Shown one piece after another: positions 17,489 through 26,203 of a stretch of DNA of 64,000 nucleotides. Source of the stretch: Candidatus Pullichristensenella stercorigallinarum (GTDB taxonomy: Bacteria; Bacillota; Clostridia; Christensenellales; Aristaeellaceae); the NCBI GenBank assembly GCA_018712945.1, contig DVFZ01000100.1:1-64000 (forward strand). Reading direction: 5' to 3'. Numbering within the stretch: position 1 is the stretch's first letter; each line of letters starts with the position of its first letter. Position numbers and translations under genes: made by a program. The notes beneath the pieces are model-generated. The model was not told the DNA's origin. It was given only the letters and a program-made list of their open reading frames with translations, and did not search any database.

Positions 17489-18112
17489 ATTTAATAATTT
17501 GAATTATATCAATTATATAAGTTCGATTTTTGACCTAGAAATTTTGAATCTGTCAATGTTGTATTTTTCACAATTATCGCATAAATCCAGGCATAAATCA
17601 ATGGTATTTGAAATATTTAACTTATGTGGCTGCCAAATTGGGCAAATTTAACGTGCTGAACTTTCATGATTATGCAGAATTGAACTATACCTTTTACATG
17701 TTTATCCATATCTTCCATCCTGGAACCGCGACATGTGGAGGCGCGTGTTTAACGAACGTGTTCCATAATGGCAAATCATGCCGAAAAACAGCGGCTTTCT
17801 ACAAATAAATGGATTTGCATGGATATGTTACAACTGAATTCGGAAAGGGTTATTTTGAACCCAAAGTGCAGGCGAGAATGCTTCTTGACCGGCCCGGCCG
17901 GCTGTATACAACATGACCCTGGAAAGACAGATATAGTTTTTATCAAAGCAGTTTGCGCGCGCTATGCGTCTGCGTGCCGCCAAGCCTGTTGGGAGACACG
18001 CGGTCGAGACAGGTCAGGAAACGATCAATACATCTGTCCCTGGCGCTGGTGTAGCACGGCGCAATTGGCGCGCTTTTGAGAAACGCTTCGCTTGGCGGGC
18101 TGAAAACGGCAT
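17489..18112. other. Gene-poor region upstream of the peptide operon
   Basis: 624 bp without a convincing gene. 17490-17720 is strikingly AT-rich compared with the rest of the window and includes several TATAAT-like strings leftward (for example in 17505-17520), so it probably holds the operon promoter and operators, but no -35/-10 pair with 17-bp spacing stands out. 17870-18110 is GC-rich again; short frames there show no family resemblance. Confidence 0.5.
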
Positions 18113-18156
18113 AAAAACGGGCGGGCACGGCTGCCAATTTGCATCCCGCGCCCGTC
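18113..18156 (-). terminator. Terminator of the HAD hydrolase gene
   Basis: Leftward stem ACGGGCG (18155-18149) with CGCCCGT (18123-18117), with a run of Ts after it. The stem is short with a long loop, so moderate confidence. Confidence 0.5.
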
Positions 18157-18181
18157 CGGCCAGATTATCATCAGATGGCTT

Positions 18182-19093
18182 TTATTCTATGCTGTCTTCT
18201 TCTACCAGGCCGCCGCGCATGGCAATGTCCGGCGGGGCCGGCTCGCCGCTGCGTTCGTAGGCGCGGCGCACCTGCCGCGCGTGACGCACGGACAGGTCGT
18301 GCGAGGCGCGGATGCGGCGGATCAAATCGGTCACGACGCTTTCCAGTTCGCTGCCCGCCGAATAATCGGCTTCCATGGCGAAGTCCGCCCGGCCCTGCAA
18401 AAGCAGTCCGTCGGCAATGTCCGTGTCGCCCGGGGCATGTACGGCAATGGAAAAGCCGCCCTTCTGCTTGGTCATTTTCATGCAGGGCACGTCGGTAAGG
18501 CCGTCGCCGATATAGATCATATTGGAAAAAGGCACACGGCGCTTGTATTCGGGGGTGTAGGCGTTGAGGTCGCGGTCGTTGGTGACGTCAAGTATGCCCT
18601 TGTTGATGCGGAAAAGGTACTGCGTTTTGGAAGTGTAGTTGACCGCTGAAGCCGGCCATTCGGCGCGCCCGTCTTTGTCGTAGCAAAACGAGGCGGCAAA
18701 CACCGCCTTGAAGCGGTTGCCGATGCGGGATCCCTGGATGATTTCCTGCAAACCCGAGGAGATGATGTAATGCTCTACGGTCACGCCGTTTTGACGGCCA
18801 ATTTCGCCAACACGGTCGAACCAGGTTTCCACCCCGGGGAAGAACTCCACTTTTTCGCCCAGACGCGAGAGCGCCTCGCGGGACAACTCCATCGTGCCCT
18901 CCGCCAGCTTTTTCATCATGTACATATAGGCAAGGATGCCGTCCATGTTGGTCTTGAGCGATAATTCACGGCACAGGCCCCAGAAGGCAGCCGGTTCCAT
19001 GCTCAGGCCGGGGATGAAGCTGTATTCCTGCATGTCCTTGGGCGAGAGCGTTTTGTCAAAATCGTAGATCAGGGCGACGATGGGGGTTTGCAT
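18182..19093 (-). CDS. Haloacid dehalogenase (HAD) superfamily hydrolase
   Basis: 303 residues from the ATG at 19093, preceded by GGAGGTG. Motif I is YDFDKTLS, with the nucleophile Asp and the acid Asp two residues on; motif II is the serine in IISSGLQEI; motif IV is IYIGDGLTDVPCMKM. A large cap domain lies between I and II (about residues 15-110). The family splits phosphate esters; the substrate is unknown. The length and the KTQYLFRINKGI segment resemble phosphoserine-phosphatase-like HADs of Firmicutes. It lies 60 bp after the zinc-ribbon gene, behind a terminator, and no promoter is evident, so it may depend on read-through. Confidence 0.85.
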   Translation of the reverse strand: MQTPIVALIYDFDKTLSPKDMQEYSFIPGLSMEPAAFWGLCRELSLKTNMDGILAYMYMMKKLAEGTMELSREALSRLGEKVEFFPGVETWFDRVGEIGRQNGVTVEHYIISSGLQEIIQGSRIGNRFKAVFAASFCYDKDGRAEWPASAVNYTSKTQYLFRINKGILDVTNDRDLNAYTPEYKRRVPFSNMIYIGDGLTDVPCMKMTKQKGGFSIAVHAPGDTDIADGLLLQGRADFAMEADYSAGSELESVVTDLIRRIRASHDLSVRHARQVRRAYERSGEPAPPDIAMRGGLVEEDSIE

Positions 19094-19111
19094 GCCTTTC
19101 ACCTCCGGAGG

Positions 19112-19140
19112 AAAAAACGCGCGGGGGAGATCCCCCGCGC
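19112..19140 (-). terminator. Terminator after the zinc-ribbon/peptidoglycan-binding gene
   Basis: Perfect 10-bp stem GCGCGGGGGA/TCCCCCGCGC (19119-19128 with 19131-19140), followed leftward by six Ts. It overlaps the leader of the HAD gene. Confidence 0.85.
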
Positions 19141-19153
19141 ATGCGGTTGTAAA

Positions 19154-20662
19154 TCAGGCCTGTGCGCCCGTATTGTTGGCCGCTTCCGGCTCCGGCGTGG
19201 GCGTAGCCGCGGCGGTCGGGGTGGGCGTGGGCTGGGCGCTGGGGTGGTAAGGCGCGTCGTCCGCATAGAGGGCGGCCTGGGTGGCCGCGTCGGCAATACC
19301 CGTTTCCTCCAGCCCCACCGCGGCCTGGAACAGTTCCACGGCGGTTTGCGTATTGGTACCGAAGTTGCCGTCGATGCTGTCGTTCAAGTAGCCCAGCTCC
19401 GTCAGGCGCTGTTGCAGGGTAATGACGTCGTTATTCTTGTCGCCACGGCTGAGCGTAGTATAGGGAACCGGCGTGGGTGAGGGCGTGACCTCGGCGGTGG
19501 GCTGGCTGACGTCAATCACTTCGCCGCCGATGATGGCCGAAAGTTCCGCCACGCTGGTAGCGCTGCTTAGTTCCGTGATGGCATTGCGCACGATATTCCA
19601 GTTTTCGCTGGAACGCGCTTCCTTTTCCGCGTCGGTGGTAGTGGTGTCGCTCAGGGCCAGCGCGTCGATAGTGACGGCGTTGCTGATGTTGTTTTGGATG
19701 GACGACAGCGCGTTCACAAACTGCTGGTCAGCTTCGCTGGCCTCGGCGGGCAAGAGCGCGTTGATGGCCTGGGCGTCGCTCTCCAGTGTGCTGACAATGC
19801 CCAGCAGGCCGTCGGTCTGCGATTGGGTAAGCAGCGTTTGCACATAGGTATTATCCGCGTGCGCGTTGATCAACGCCAGGCCCTGATCGTAAAGCTCGTT
19901 GGACACGCCGGCGATGGGCGAGTTCGCCTCCTGTACGTTGTTTACATTGCGCACAAAATACCATATGCCCACGGCCACCACCGCTACGATGGCCAGCGCG
20001 CCAATGATGCGCACGATCATGCGCGTGTTGCCGCGCGGGGCGGCCTCGTATTCCTCGGGGATGTCGGCAAATACGTCGTCGCCCTCCTGCGCTTCGTAGG
20101 CGGGCGCGTTTGCGTAATCTTCCGGTTCTTCGCCGTATACCTTGCGGCGGCGGCCGCGGCGGCTACGACCGGCGGCCTCGAGCTGTTCCACATATTCGCT
20201 CACATCGCGGCTGATGCCGGCGCGGCCGTCCGAGGTAATCGGGCGGGAGCGGAGCTGGGAAAGGTCGAAATCATCAATGGCGCCTTCGTCTTCGTCAAAC
20301 ATTTCGCGCACCAACGGGTCTTCCTCCATGGGGGGCGCGGCTTCTTCGTCCACATCCTCCCCGCCGCCCACGGCCCGGCGCACGTCGCCACGGATCTCCT
20401 CCGGCACGGACGCGCCTTCATATACGGGACGGTAGGTTGTGCGTGCGTCGTCGTCCGCGTCGGCCTGCATTTGTTCGTCCTTGCCGGTATAGGTGGTGCG
20501 GGTATAGGGCAGGGCGTCCTGGAGGGCGTCCGCATCCGGTGCGATGCGCGGCTGCGCCGATGTATAGGGAACGCCCTCAAACCGGCTGTCGCCGACCGCC
20601 TGCCCACAGGAGCAGACCTCAACGCCCGGTTTCAGCGTTTTTCCACATTTGGAGCAAAACAT
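19154..20662 (-). CDS. Zinc-ribbon membrane protein with C-terminal peptidoglycan-binding domain
   Basis: 502 residues. Residues 1-20 form a zinc ribbon (MFCSKCGKTLKPGVEVCSCG, paired Cys). An acidic disordered cytoplasmic part (20-215) leads to one membrane segment, MIVRIIGALAIVAVVAVGIWYFV. The outside part has a helical region (about 255-395), a Pro/Thr linker, a PG_binding_1 domain (LSRGDKNNDVITLQQRLTELGYLNDSIDGNFGTNTQTAVELFQ, about 420-465) and a Thr/Pro/Ala-rich tail. The layout suggests a link between a cytoplasmic signal or assembly partner and the cell wall; no precise function is known. Its ATG follows AAGGAGGG. Confidence 0.85.
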   Translation of the reverse strand: MFCSKCGKTLKPGVEVCSCGQAVGDSRFEGVPYTSAQPRIAPDADALQDALPYTRTTYTGKDEQMQADADDDARTTYRPVYEGASVPEEIRGDVRRAVGGGEDVDEEAAPPMEEDPLVREMFDEDEGAIDDFDLSQLRSRPITSDGRAGISRDVSEYVEQLEAAGRSRRGRRRKVYGEEPEDYANAPAYEAQEGDDVFADIPEEYEAAPRGNTRMIVRIIGALAIVAVVAVGIWYFVRNVNNVQEANSPIAGVSNELYDQGLALINAHADNTYVQTLLTQSQTDGLLGIVSTLESDAQAINALLPAEASEADQQFVNALSSIQNNISNAVTIDALALSDTTTTDAEKEARSSENWNIVRNAITELSSATSVAELSAIIGGEVIDVSQPTAEVTPSPTPVPYTTLSRGDKNNDVITLQQRLTELGYLNDSIDGNFGTNTQTAVELFQAAVGLEETGIADAATQAALYADDAPYHPSAQPTPTPTAAATPTPEPEAANNTGAQA

Positions 20663-20716
20663 GCAATGCCCTCCTTGCCGCCATGACTTTTACATGGCAT
20701 ACCTATTGTATCTTAC

Positions 20717-20745
20717 ATGATACGGCTCCCAAGGGGCCGCGTCAA
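20717..20745 (-). promoter_or_regulatory. Promoter of the zinc-ribbon gene
   Basis: Leftward TTGACG (20745-20740), 17 bp, TATCAT (20722-20717), 55 bp before the start codon. Confidence 0.6.
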
Positions 20746-20910
20746 GTATATTCTTATGACTTTCCTACGACAAAAGTCCGATTTTCTTTACAAAGGACGG
20801 AAAAATGGCGTGCGTGGTTTTGTAAAATCGCGGCGTTCATGTACTTTGAAATCTTTTGCCATCAAAAAGACAAAAAATTCCACTTTCAGGGAAATATAGC
20901 AAACCTCTAT

Positions 20911-20925
20911 CGAAAACGTTTTGTG
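20911..20925. promoter_or_regulatory. cre/LacI-type operator candidate upstream of the sugar ABC operon
   Basis: The sequence CGAAAACGTTTTGTG contains the perfect palindrome AAAACGTTTT (20913-20922) with a central CG, the layout of catabolite-response elements and other LacI-family operators. It lies about 55 bp upstream of the -35 box of the sugar operon, in an otherwise gene-free 20746-20977 stretch, so it could mediate sugar-dependent control. Confidence 0.45.
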
Positions 20926-20977
20926 TAATTACGGCAAAAGACAAAAAAATCCCATACAATTTTCGGATAATCATGAA

Positions 20978-21006
20978 TTGTGTGTCCGTTAAATTGACGT
21001 TACAAT
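20978..21006 (+). promoter_or_regulatory. Candidate promoter of the sugar ABC operon
   Basis: TTGTGT (20978-20983), 17 bp, TACAAT (21001-21006), 52 bp before the ATG. Confidence 0.5.
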
Positions 21007-21057
21007 ATATACATCGGGCGGATTCCGCTCAAATATGGAAACGGAGGGTATGTTCCA

Positions 21058-22050
21058 ATGAAAAAACTGATTGCTTTGGTATTGGCTCTGACCCTGGTTC
21101 TGAGCGCCTCCAGCGCGTTCGCGCTGACCATCGGCTTCTCCCAGATTGGTCAGGAGTCCGACTGGCGTACCGCCAACACCGACAACGTCTGCAACGCCAT
21201 CGAGGCGGAAGGCTGGGAACTCGTCTACTCTGACGGCCAGCAGAAGCAGGAAAACCAGGTGCAGGCGCTGCGCAACTTCATCACCCAGGGCGTTGACTAC
21301 ATCCTCTTCACCGGCGTTGTTTCCACTGGTTGGGACGAGGTGCTCAAAGAGGTCAACGAGGCTGAGATCCCGCTGATCCTGCTCGACCGCATCCCCTCCT
21401 GCGTGGATGACATCGAGTACGCCGCCGCGTTCGGCGGAGACTTCGTCGAGGAAGGCAAGCGCATGGTGCGCTGGCTGGCCAACTACCTTGAGAAGGAAGG
21501 CCGCGGCGAGGAAGAGATCAACATCGTCATGCTGGAAGGCACCACTGGCGCTGACGCGCAGGTCGGCCGCTCCGAGGGTATTCTCGCCGAGCTGGAGAAT
21601 CATCCGAATATGACCCTGGTTGAGTCCCAGACCGGCAACTTCACCCGCGCCGAAGGCCAGCAGGTCATGGAGACCTTCCTGAACTCTATTGATGATATCG
21701 ACGTCCTCCTTGCCCAGAACGACGACATGGCGCTGGGCGCCATCGAGGCCATCAAGGCCGCCGGCCTGAAGCCCGGCGAGGACATCATCATCATCGGCTG
21801 CGACTCCGTCAAGGCTGCTTTCGAAGCCATCGTCGCCGGCGAGATGAACTGCACCGTCGAGTGCACGCCCCTGTACTCCGACTTCCTCATCCCCACCATC
21901 AAGGGCCTTGAGGCTGGCGAGACTTACGGCCGCGACATCATCCATCCCGAAGAGTACTGCTATGACGCCGAGGGCGGCATCCCCTACACCGAGGACGGCG
22001 AAACCCTGTCCATCAAGGCTGCGGACGTCATCGACGAGCGTCTCTACTAA
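21058..22050 (+). CDS. Sugar ABC transporter substrate-binding protein (YtfQ-like)
   Basis: 330 residues. The signal peptide ends at SASSAFA without a lipobox cysteine. The mature start TIGFSQIGQESDWRTANTDNV and the following DGQQKQENQVQALRNFITQGVDYI closely match the galactofuranose-binding protein YtfQ; VVSTGWDEVLKEVNEAEIPLILLDR and LLAQNDDMALGAIEAIKAAGLKPGEDIIIIGCD complete the type-I periplasmic-binding fold. It would bind a sugar, by homology a furanose such as galactofuranose, and deliver it to the two permeases. Codon choice is heavily biased to C-ending codons, as in highly expressed genes. The ATG follows GGAGGG. Confidence 0.9.
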   Translation: MKKLIALVLALTLVLSASSAFALTIGFSQIGQESDWRTANTDNVCNAIEAEGWELVYSDGQQKQENQVQALRNFITQGVDYILFTGVVSTGWDEVLKEVNEAEIPLILLDRIPSCVDDIEYAAAFGGDFVEEGKRMVRWLANYLEKEGRGEEEINIVMLEGTTGADAQVGRSEGILAELENHPNMTLVESQTGNFTRAEGQQVMETFLNSIDDIDVLLAQNDDMALGAIEAIKAAGLKPGEDIIIIGCDSVKAAFEAIVAGEMNCTVECTPLYSDFLIPTIKGLEAGETYGRDIIHPEEYCYDAEGGIPYTEDGETLSIKAADVIDERLY

Positions 22051-22075
22051 GACAAAACGCTGAGCGATCAGCCAT

Positions 22076-22105
22076 GGCGGGGCTGCCGGGTGCGGCAGCC
22101 CCGCC
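22076..22105 (+). other. Intercistronic hairpin after the sugar-binding protein gene
   Basis: Perfect 12-bp stem GGCGGGGCTGCC (22076-22087) with 22094-22105 and a 6-base loop, no T run. It probably protects the 3' end of the binding-protein message or lowers expression of the downstream ATPase, as seen in many binding-protein-dependent transport operons. Confidence 0.7.
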
Positions 22106-22147
22106 GCTGAATCTGCCTCCGAATCCTGTTTGCAAGGAGGGATCCAT

Positions 22148-23656
22148 TTGTCGGAACTGTTGGAAATGAGGGGGATTGAAATTCAGTTCCCCGGCGTCAA
22201 GGCGCTGGATAAGGTGGACTTTACCCTGCGCGCCGGCGAGGTACACGCCCTGTTGGGTGAAAACGGCGCGGGCAAATCCACGCTGATCAAGTGCCTGACC
22301 GGCGTAAACCGCATGGATGCGGGCGAAATTCTGCTGGAAGGCAAGCCCATCCGCCCCACTTCGCCGCAGGCCGCCATAGAGCTGGGCATCTCCACGGTGT
22401 TTCAGGAAATCAACCTCTGCCCGAACCTCACCGTGGCCGAAAATATATTCGTCGGCCGCCAGCCGATGAAGCATCATCAAATTAATTGGAAGGAAATCAA
22501 CCGCCGCGCCGCTGAATTGATGGAGCGTTTCAACGTCCATATCGACGTCACGCGGCCGCTCTCCTATTATTCCACCGCCATTCAGCAGATGGTGTCCATT
22601 GCCCGCGCGGTGGATATTGATGCCAAGGTGCTGATCCTAGACGAGCCGACATCTTCTCTGGATGAGAACGAGGTCAAGCAGCTTTTCGCGGTTATGCGTT
22701 CGCTCAAGGAGCAGGGCATCGGCATCATTTTCATCACGCACTTCCTCGATCAGGTGTTTGAAATGTCCGACCGCCTGACGATTTTGCGCAACGGCCATCT
22801 GGTTGGCGTGTACGACATCAACCAGATCAGCAAGCTGGAGCTGGTCACGGAGATGATCGGCAAGGATATGAACGAGATCTTCAACCTGAAGCGCGCGCAT
22901 GTGGCCGAGGACGCGCCCATCATGCTCAAGGCCGAACACCTCGGCGCGCCGGGCAAGGTGGACGATGTGTCCCTGGAAATCCGCAAGGGCGAGATGATCG
23001 GTTTTGCCGGCCTGCTCGGCTCCGGCCGCACCGAAACCGCGGAACTGATCTTCTGCGTGGCCAAACCCACAAAGGGCAGCCTGGAAATGGGCGGCGAGCC
23101 GCTCAAGGCCCGCAACCCGCTGGATTCGATCAACCGTAAGATGGCCTTCTGTCCCGAGGACCGGAAGCGCGACGGCATCATCGGCGATCTGTCTATCCGT
23201 GAAAACATCATCCTCGCCATGCAGGCCAAGCGCGGCTTTTTGCATCCCATCAGCCGTAAGGAGCAGAACGAGATTGCCGACAAGTACATCAAGATGCTTT
23301 CCATCGCTACGCCAGACGCCGAAAAGAAGATTGGCGAGCTTTCCGGCGGCAACCAGCAAAAGGTGATCCTTGCCCGCTGGATGGCCACGGAGCCGGATCT
23401 GCTGATCCTCGATGAGCCGACCCGCGGCATCGACGTGGGCGCAAAGGCCGAGATCCAGCGCTTGATGCTGGAAATGTGCGAACGCGGCGTATCTGTGGTG
23501 TTTATCTCCAGCGAGCTGGAGGAAGTCATCCGCTGTTCCAACCGCATACTCATCATGCGCGACGGCAAGAAGGCCGGCGAACTGGGCGGCGAGTTTGGCA
23601 CGGATACGCAGAACGATATTCTCAAGATCATTGCCGGAGAGGGGGCGAGCGCGTGA
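22148..23656 (+). CDS. Sugar ABC transporter ATP-binding protein (YtfR/RbsA type, two nucleotide-binding domains)
   Basis: 502 residues from the TTG at 22148, chosen because AAGGAGG ends 7 bases before it. Domain 1: Walker A GENGAGKST, signature-region LSYYSTAIQQMVSIARAV, Walker B VLILDEPTSSLDENE. Domain 2: GLLGSGRTE in place of a standard Walker A, then CPEDRKRDGIIGDLSIRENI, signature LSGGNQQKVILARW and LLILDEPTRGIDVGAK. The degenerate second P-loop is normal for this carbohydrate-uptake class. Energises import together with the two permeases that follow; the last bases overlap the next start (GTGA). Confidence 0.93.
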   Translation: MSELLEMRGIEIQFPGVKALDKVDFTLRAGEVHALLGENGAGKSTLIKCLTGVNRMDAGEILLEGKPIRPTSPQAAIELGISTVFQEINLCPNLTVAENIFVGRQPMKHHQINWKEINRRAAELMERFNVHIDVTRPLSYYSTAIQQMVSIARAVDIDAKVLILDEPTSSLDENEVKQLFAVMRSLKEQGIGIIFITHFLDQVFEMSDRLTILRNGHLVGVYDINQISKLELVTEMIGKDMNEIFNLKRAHVAEDAPIMLKAEHLGAPGKVDDVSLEIRKGEMIGFAGLLGSGRTETAELIFCVAKPTKGSLEMGGEPLKARNPLDSINRKMAFCPEDRKRDGIIGDLSIRENIILAMQAKRGFLHPISRKEQNEIADKYIKMLSIATPDAEKKIGELSGGNQQKVILARWMATEPDLLILDEPTRGIDVGAKAEIQRLMLEMCERGVSVVFISSELEEVIRCSNRILIMRDGKKAGELGGEFGTDTQNDILKIIAGEGASA

Positions 23657-25116
23657 ACAACAGTAAAAACCGGCTCGGTCTTGCCCTGCTGGCGGTATTG
23701 TGCGTTGCCATGGTCGCCATGGGCATATGGGGCTTTGCGCTGGGCGGCACCGTTACGCTGAGCGCGGCCGAGATGGCGGCTCCGGTTGCCACAGAAGCGC
23801 CCGTGGAGGACGCGGCCGCCGCAATCGAAGAAGCCGCCGCGGATACGGCGGAGGACGCCGCTGCCGGGGAAGAATTGGCAGAGGTTGTCGAGGATTCGAC
23901 GGTCAGCCTGCAGGAATCGGCCATCGCGGAGCACCTTGCCGAGCGTAGCGGGTTGCAGTCTTTCGCGTATCTCAAGCGCTTTCCGCTTCTGATTACGGGT
24001 ATCCTTCTGGGGGCGGCCTTCGTCTTTGCCCTGATGATTATGGGCAAGAAGATGCGCGTGCCGGAAAACCTCCTGCATTCCAAATTAACCTACGCGGTGG
24101 TCGCGGAACTGGCCATCCTCATGGTTTGCCTGTGGATTCGGCCGGACTTCTTCTCCATCCGCTATGAGCCGAGTTCCGGCATGCTGATCGGTTCGCTGAT
24201 CACGATCCTCAACCGTTCGGCCGAGATTACCATTATCGCCATGGGCATGACGCTGGTCATCGCTCTGGGCGGCACGGATATTTCCGTCGGCGCTCTGGTG
24301 GCCGTGTCCGGCGCGTTGGCGCTCAAGTTCCTGCGTTGGGATATCGACGTGTACACCACGCCGGGCGACTACACCGTGCAGCCCTTCGTCTGGGTCATTG
24401 TGGTACCTCTGGCCGTCTGTCTGCTGATGGGCCTGTTCAACGGCACCCTGGTGGCAAAACTGAACATCCAGCCTATCATTGCCACGTTGATTCTTATGGT
24501 GGCGGGGCGCGGCATTGCGCAGATCGTCACCGACGGTAAGCAGTACACAACTGGCTACGCGCCGTTCCAGTTCATCGGCGGCGGCAGCGTCTTGGGCATG
24601 CCGATGCCGGTCGTCATCTCCATTGTGGTGGTGGCGGCGGTGGCACTGTTCACCCGCAAGACGGCGTTTGGCATGTTCGTCGAGTCTGTGGGCGTCAACC
24701 GCAGCGCCAGCCGCGTATCCGGCCTACGCTCGGATCGCATTATCCTCATCGTCTATATGCTCACCGGATTCCTGGCGGGCATTTCGGGCCTGATCTATTC
24801 CAGCCGCATCTCATCATGCGACTCCAACAATGCCGGCCTCAACTATGAGATGGATGCCATACTGGCCGTAGTCATCGGCGGCACTAGCATGTCTGGCGGT
24901 AAATTCTCCATCGCCGGCACGGTGATCGGCTCCATTATTATCCGCACCATCGTTACCTTCGTGCTTTACTTCGGCATCACGTCCGAATCGACGATGGCGT
25001 TCAAGGCCATGATCATTGCCGTGGTCATCGTGTTGCAGTCCGAGCCGGTGCGCAACTGGATGGCGAAGCGTTCCAAGGCCCGCAAAAGCGTTGTAAGGGG
25101 GGAAGTACATGCTTAA
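23653..25116 (+). CDS. Sugar ABC transporter permease (YtfT-like) with an N-terminal acidic insert
   Basis: 487 residues from the GTG at 23653, overlapping the ATPase stop. Usual YtfT proteins are about 330-340 residues. The added part is a first membrane segment (8-30), an Ala/Glu/Asp-rich stretch (about 38-88: APVATEAPVEDAAAAIEEAA and similar), and a second segment (110-130). The normal permease follows: MGMTLVIALGGTDISVGALVAVSGALAL, NIQPIIATLILMVAGRGIAQIVTDGKQYT, FGMFVESVGVNRSASRVSGL (coupling region) and GGTSMSGGKFSIAGTVIGSIIIRTI. By topology the insert would face outside. Its composition resembles the C-terminal tail of the amino-acid-binding protein at 53995. Confidence 0.88.
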   Translation: MNNSKNRLGLALLAVLCVAMVAMGIWGFALGGTVTLSAAEMAAPVATEAPVEDAAAAIEEAAADTAEDAAAGEELAEVVEDSTVSLQESAIAEHLAERSGLQSFAYLKRFPLLITGILLGAAFVFALMIMGKKMRVPENLLHSKLTYAVVAELAILMVCLWIRPDFFSIRYEPSSGMLIGSLITILNRSAEITIIAMGMTLVIALGGTDISVGALVAVSGALALKFLRWDIDVYTTPGDYTVQPFVWVIVVPLAVCLLMGLFNGTLVAKLNIQPIIATLILMVAGRGIAQIVTDGKQYTTGYAPFQFIGGGSVLGMPMPVVISIVVVAAVALFTRKTAFGMFVESVGVNRSASRVSGLRSDRIILIVYMLTGFLAGISGLIYSSRISSCDSNNAGLNYEMDAILAVVIGGTSMSGGKFSIAGTVIGSIIIRTIVTFVLYFGITSESTMAFKAMIIAVVIVLQSEPVRNWMAKRSKARKSVVRGEVHA

Positions 25117-26158
25117 TACGCAGCCAAAGCGCAGAAGTCTCATCTCGCGCATACTCAACCCCAAGTACATCATGGTATACTCCACGGTGGCCGTGTTCCT
25201 GGTCATCTATCTGGTCGGCGCCATTGCATACGGCGACAAGGGCTTCACAACGCTGCGCACGTTCCTGCTGCTCTTTACGGACAATGCCTATATCGGCATC
25301 AGCGCCGTAGGCATGACGATGGTGCTCATCACCGGCGGCATCGACCTGTCGGTGGCGGCGGTGGCCTCGCTCACGGGCATGTTCATTGCCTATGGCAATA
25401 CCATCCTGGGCATTAACCCGTTCATCTGCATCGGCTTTGCGCTGATCGTCGGCGTAGGCCTTGGCCTTTTGATGGGCGCGACCATCCACTACCTGAATGT
25501 GCCGCCGTTTATCACCACGCTGACGGGTATGTTCCTGGCGCGCGGCGTGTGCTCGTTGATCAGCCGTGAGTCGATTCCCATTTCCAACGAGGCTATCGAC
25601 GCGCTGGCGAGCTGGAAGCTCACGTTCTACCATCTGGTGGACGGCCAATGGGAGAAGATCAAACCCGTGGCCACCATCAATTTCAGCGTCATACTGTTCC
25701 TCGTCATGATCGTCATCGGCGCCATTATCTTGCAAAAGACGCGCTTTGGCCGCAACGTCTACGCGATTGGCGGGAACGAGCAGTCGGCCAAGCTGATGGG
25801 CCTGCCTGTGGCGCGCACGAAGGTGCTCGTTTATGGCTTCAACGGCTTGTGCTCCGTGCTGGCGGGCGTGGCCTATGTGCTCTACGTCAAGTCTGGCTGG
25901 AATCTCGCTTTGCAAGGCGGCGAGCTGGACGTCATCTCCGCCACTGTCATCGGCGGCACGCTGCTGACCGGCGGCGTCGGCTATATGTTCGGCACGCTTT
26001 GCGGTGTGTTGCTCAAGGGCACTATCCCGGCTCTGATTACGTTCAACGGCACGCTGTCCTCCTGGTGGGGCAAGATCGCCACGGGCGCTCTGCTGCTGCT
26101 TTTCATCTTGCTCCAGCGCGCGGTGGTGTCCGGCTCGGAACGCAAGAAGAAGGTTTAA
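25109..26158 (+). CDS. Sugar ABC transporter permease (YjfF-like)
   Basis: 349 residues, starting at ATG 25109 within the end of the previous gene, after AGGGGGGAAG. Features: TLRTFLLLFTDNAYIGISAVGMTMVLITGGIDLSVAAVASLTGM, NVPPFITTLTGMFLARGVCSLISRESIPI, RFGRNVYAIGGNEQSAKLMGLPVARTKVLVYGFNGL (coupling helix) and VIGGTLLTGGVGYMFGTLCGVLLKG. Together with the YtfT-like subunit it forms the heterodimeric channel of a YtfQRT-YjfF-type furanose importer. Last gene of the operon; the L10 promoter begins 10 bp later. Confidence 0.92.
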   Translation: MLNTQPKRRSLISRILNPKYIMVYSTVAVFLVIYLVGAIAYGDKGFTTLRTFLLLFTDNAYIGISAVGMTMVLITGGIDLSVAAVASLTGMFIAYGNTILGINPFICIGFALIVGVGLGLLMGATIHYLNVPPFITTLTGMFLARGVCSLISRESIPISNEAIDALASWKLTFYHLVDGQWEKIKPVATINFSVILFLVMIVIGAIILQKTRFGRNVYAIGGNEQSAKLMGLPVARTKVLVYGFNGLCSVLAGVAYVLYVKSGWNLALQGGELDVISATVIGGTLLTGGVGYMFGTLCGVLLKGTIPALITFNGTLSSWWGKIATGALLLLFILLQRAVVSGSERKKKV

Positions 26159-26168
26159 CACAAATTTC

Positions 26169-26197
26169 TTGACACGGAACACATCCTTTGCTATAAT
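26169..26197 (+). promoter_or_regulatory. Consensus sigma-A promoter of rplJL
   Basis: TTGACA (26169-26174), exactly 17 bp, TATAAT (26192-26197). A perfect consensus match, as expected for ribosomal protein genes. Confidence 0.9.
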
Positions 26198-26203
26198 ATC
26201 CCT

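Noticed and set aside
17943-18137. Minus-strand open frame of 64 codons upstream of the peptide operon
   Set aside because: No ribosome site and no recognisable family; it overlaps the HAD terminator.
19694-20686. Open frame of 330 codons on the plus strand
   Set aside because: Antisense to the zinc-ribbon protein, whose zinc ribbon, membrane segment and PG-binding domain are clear.
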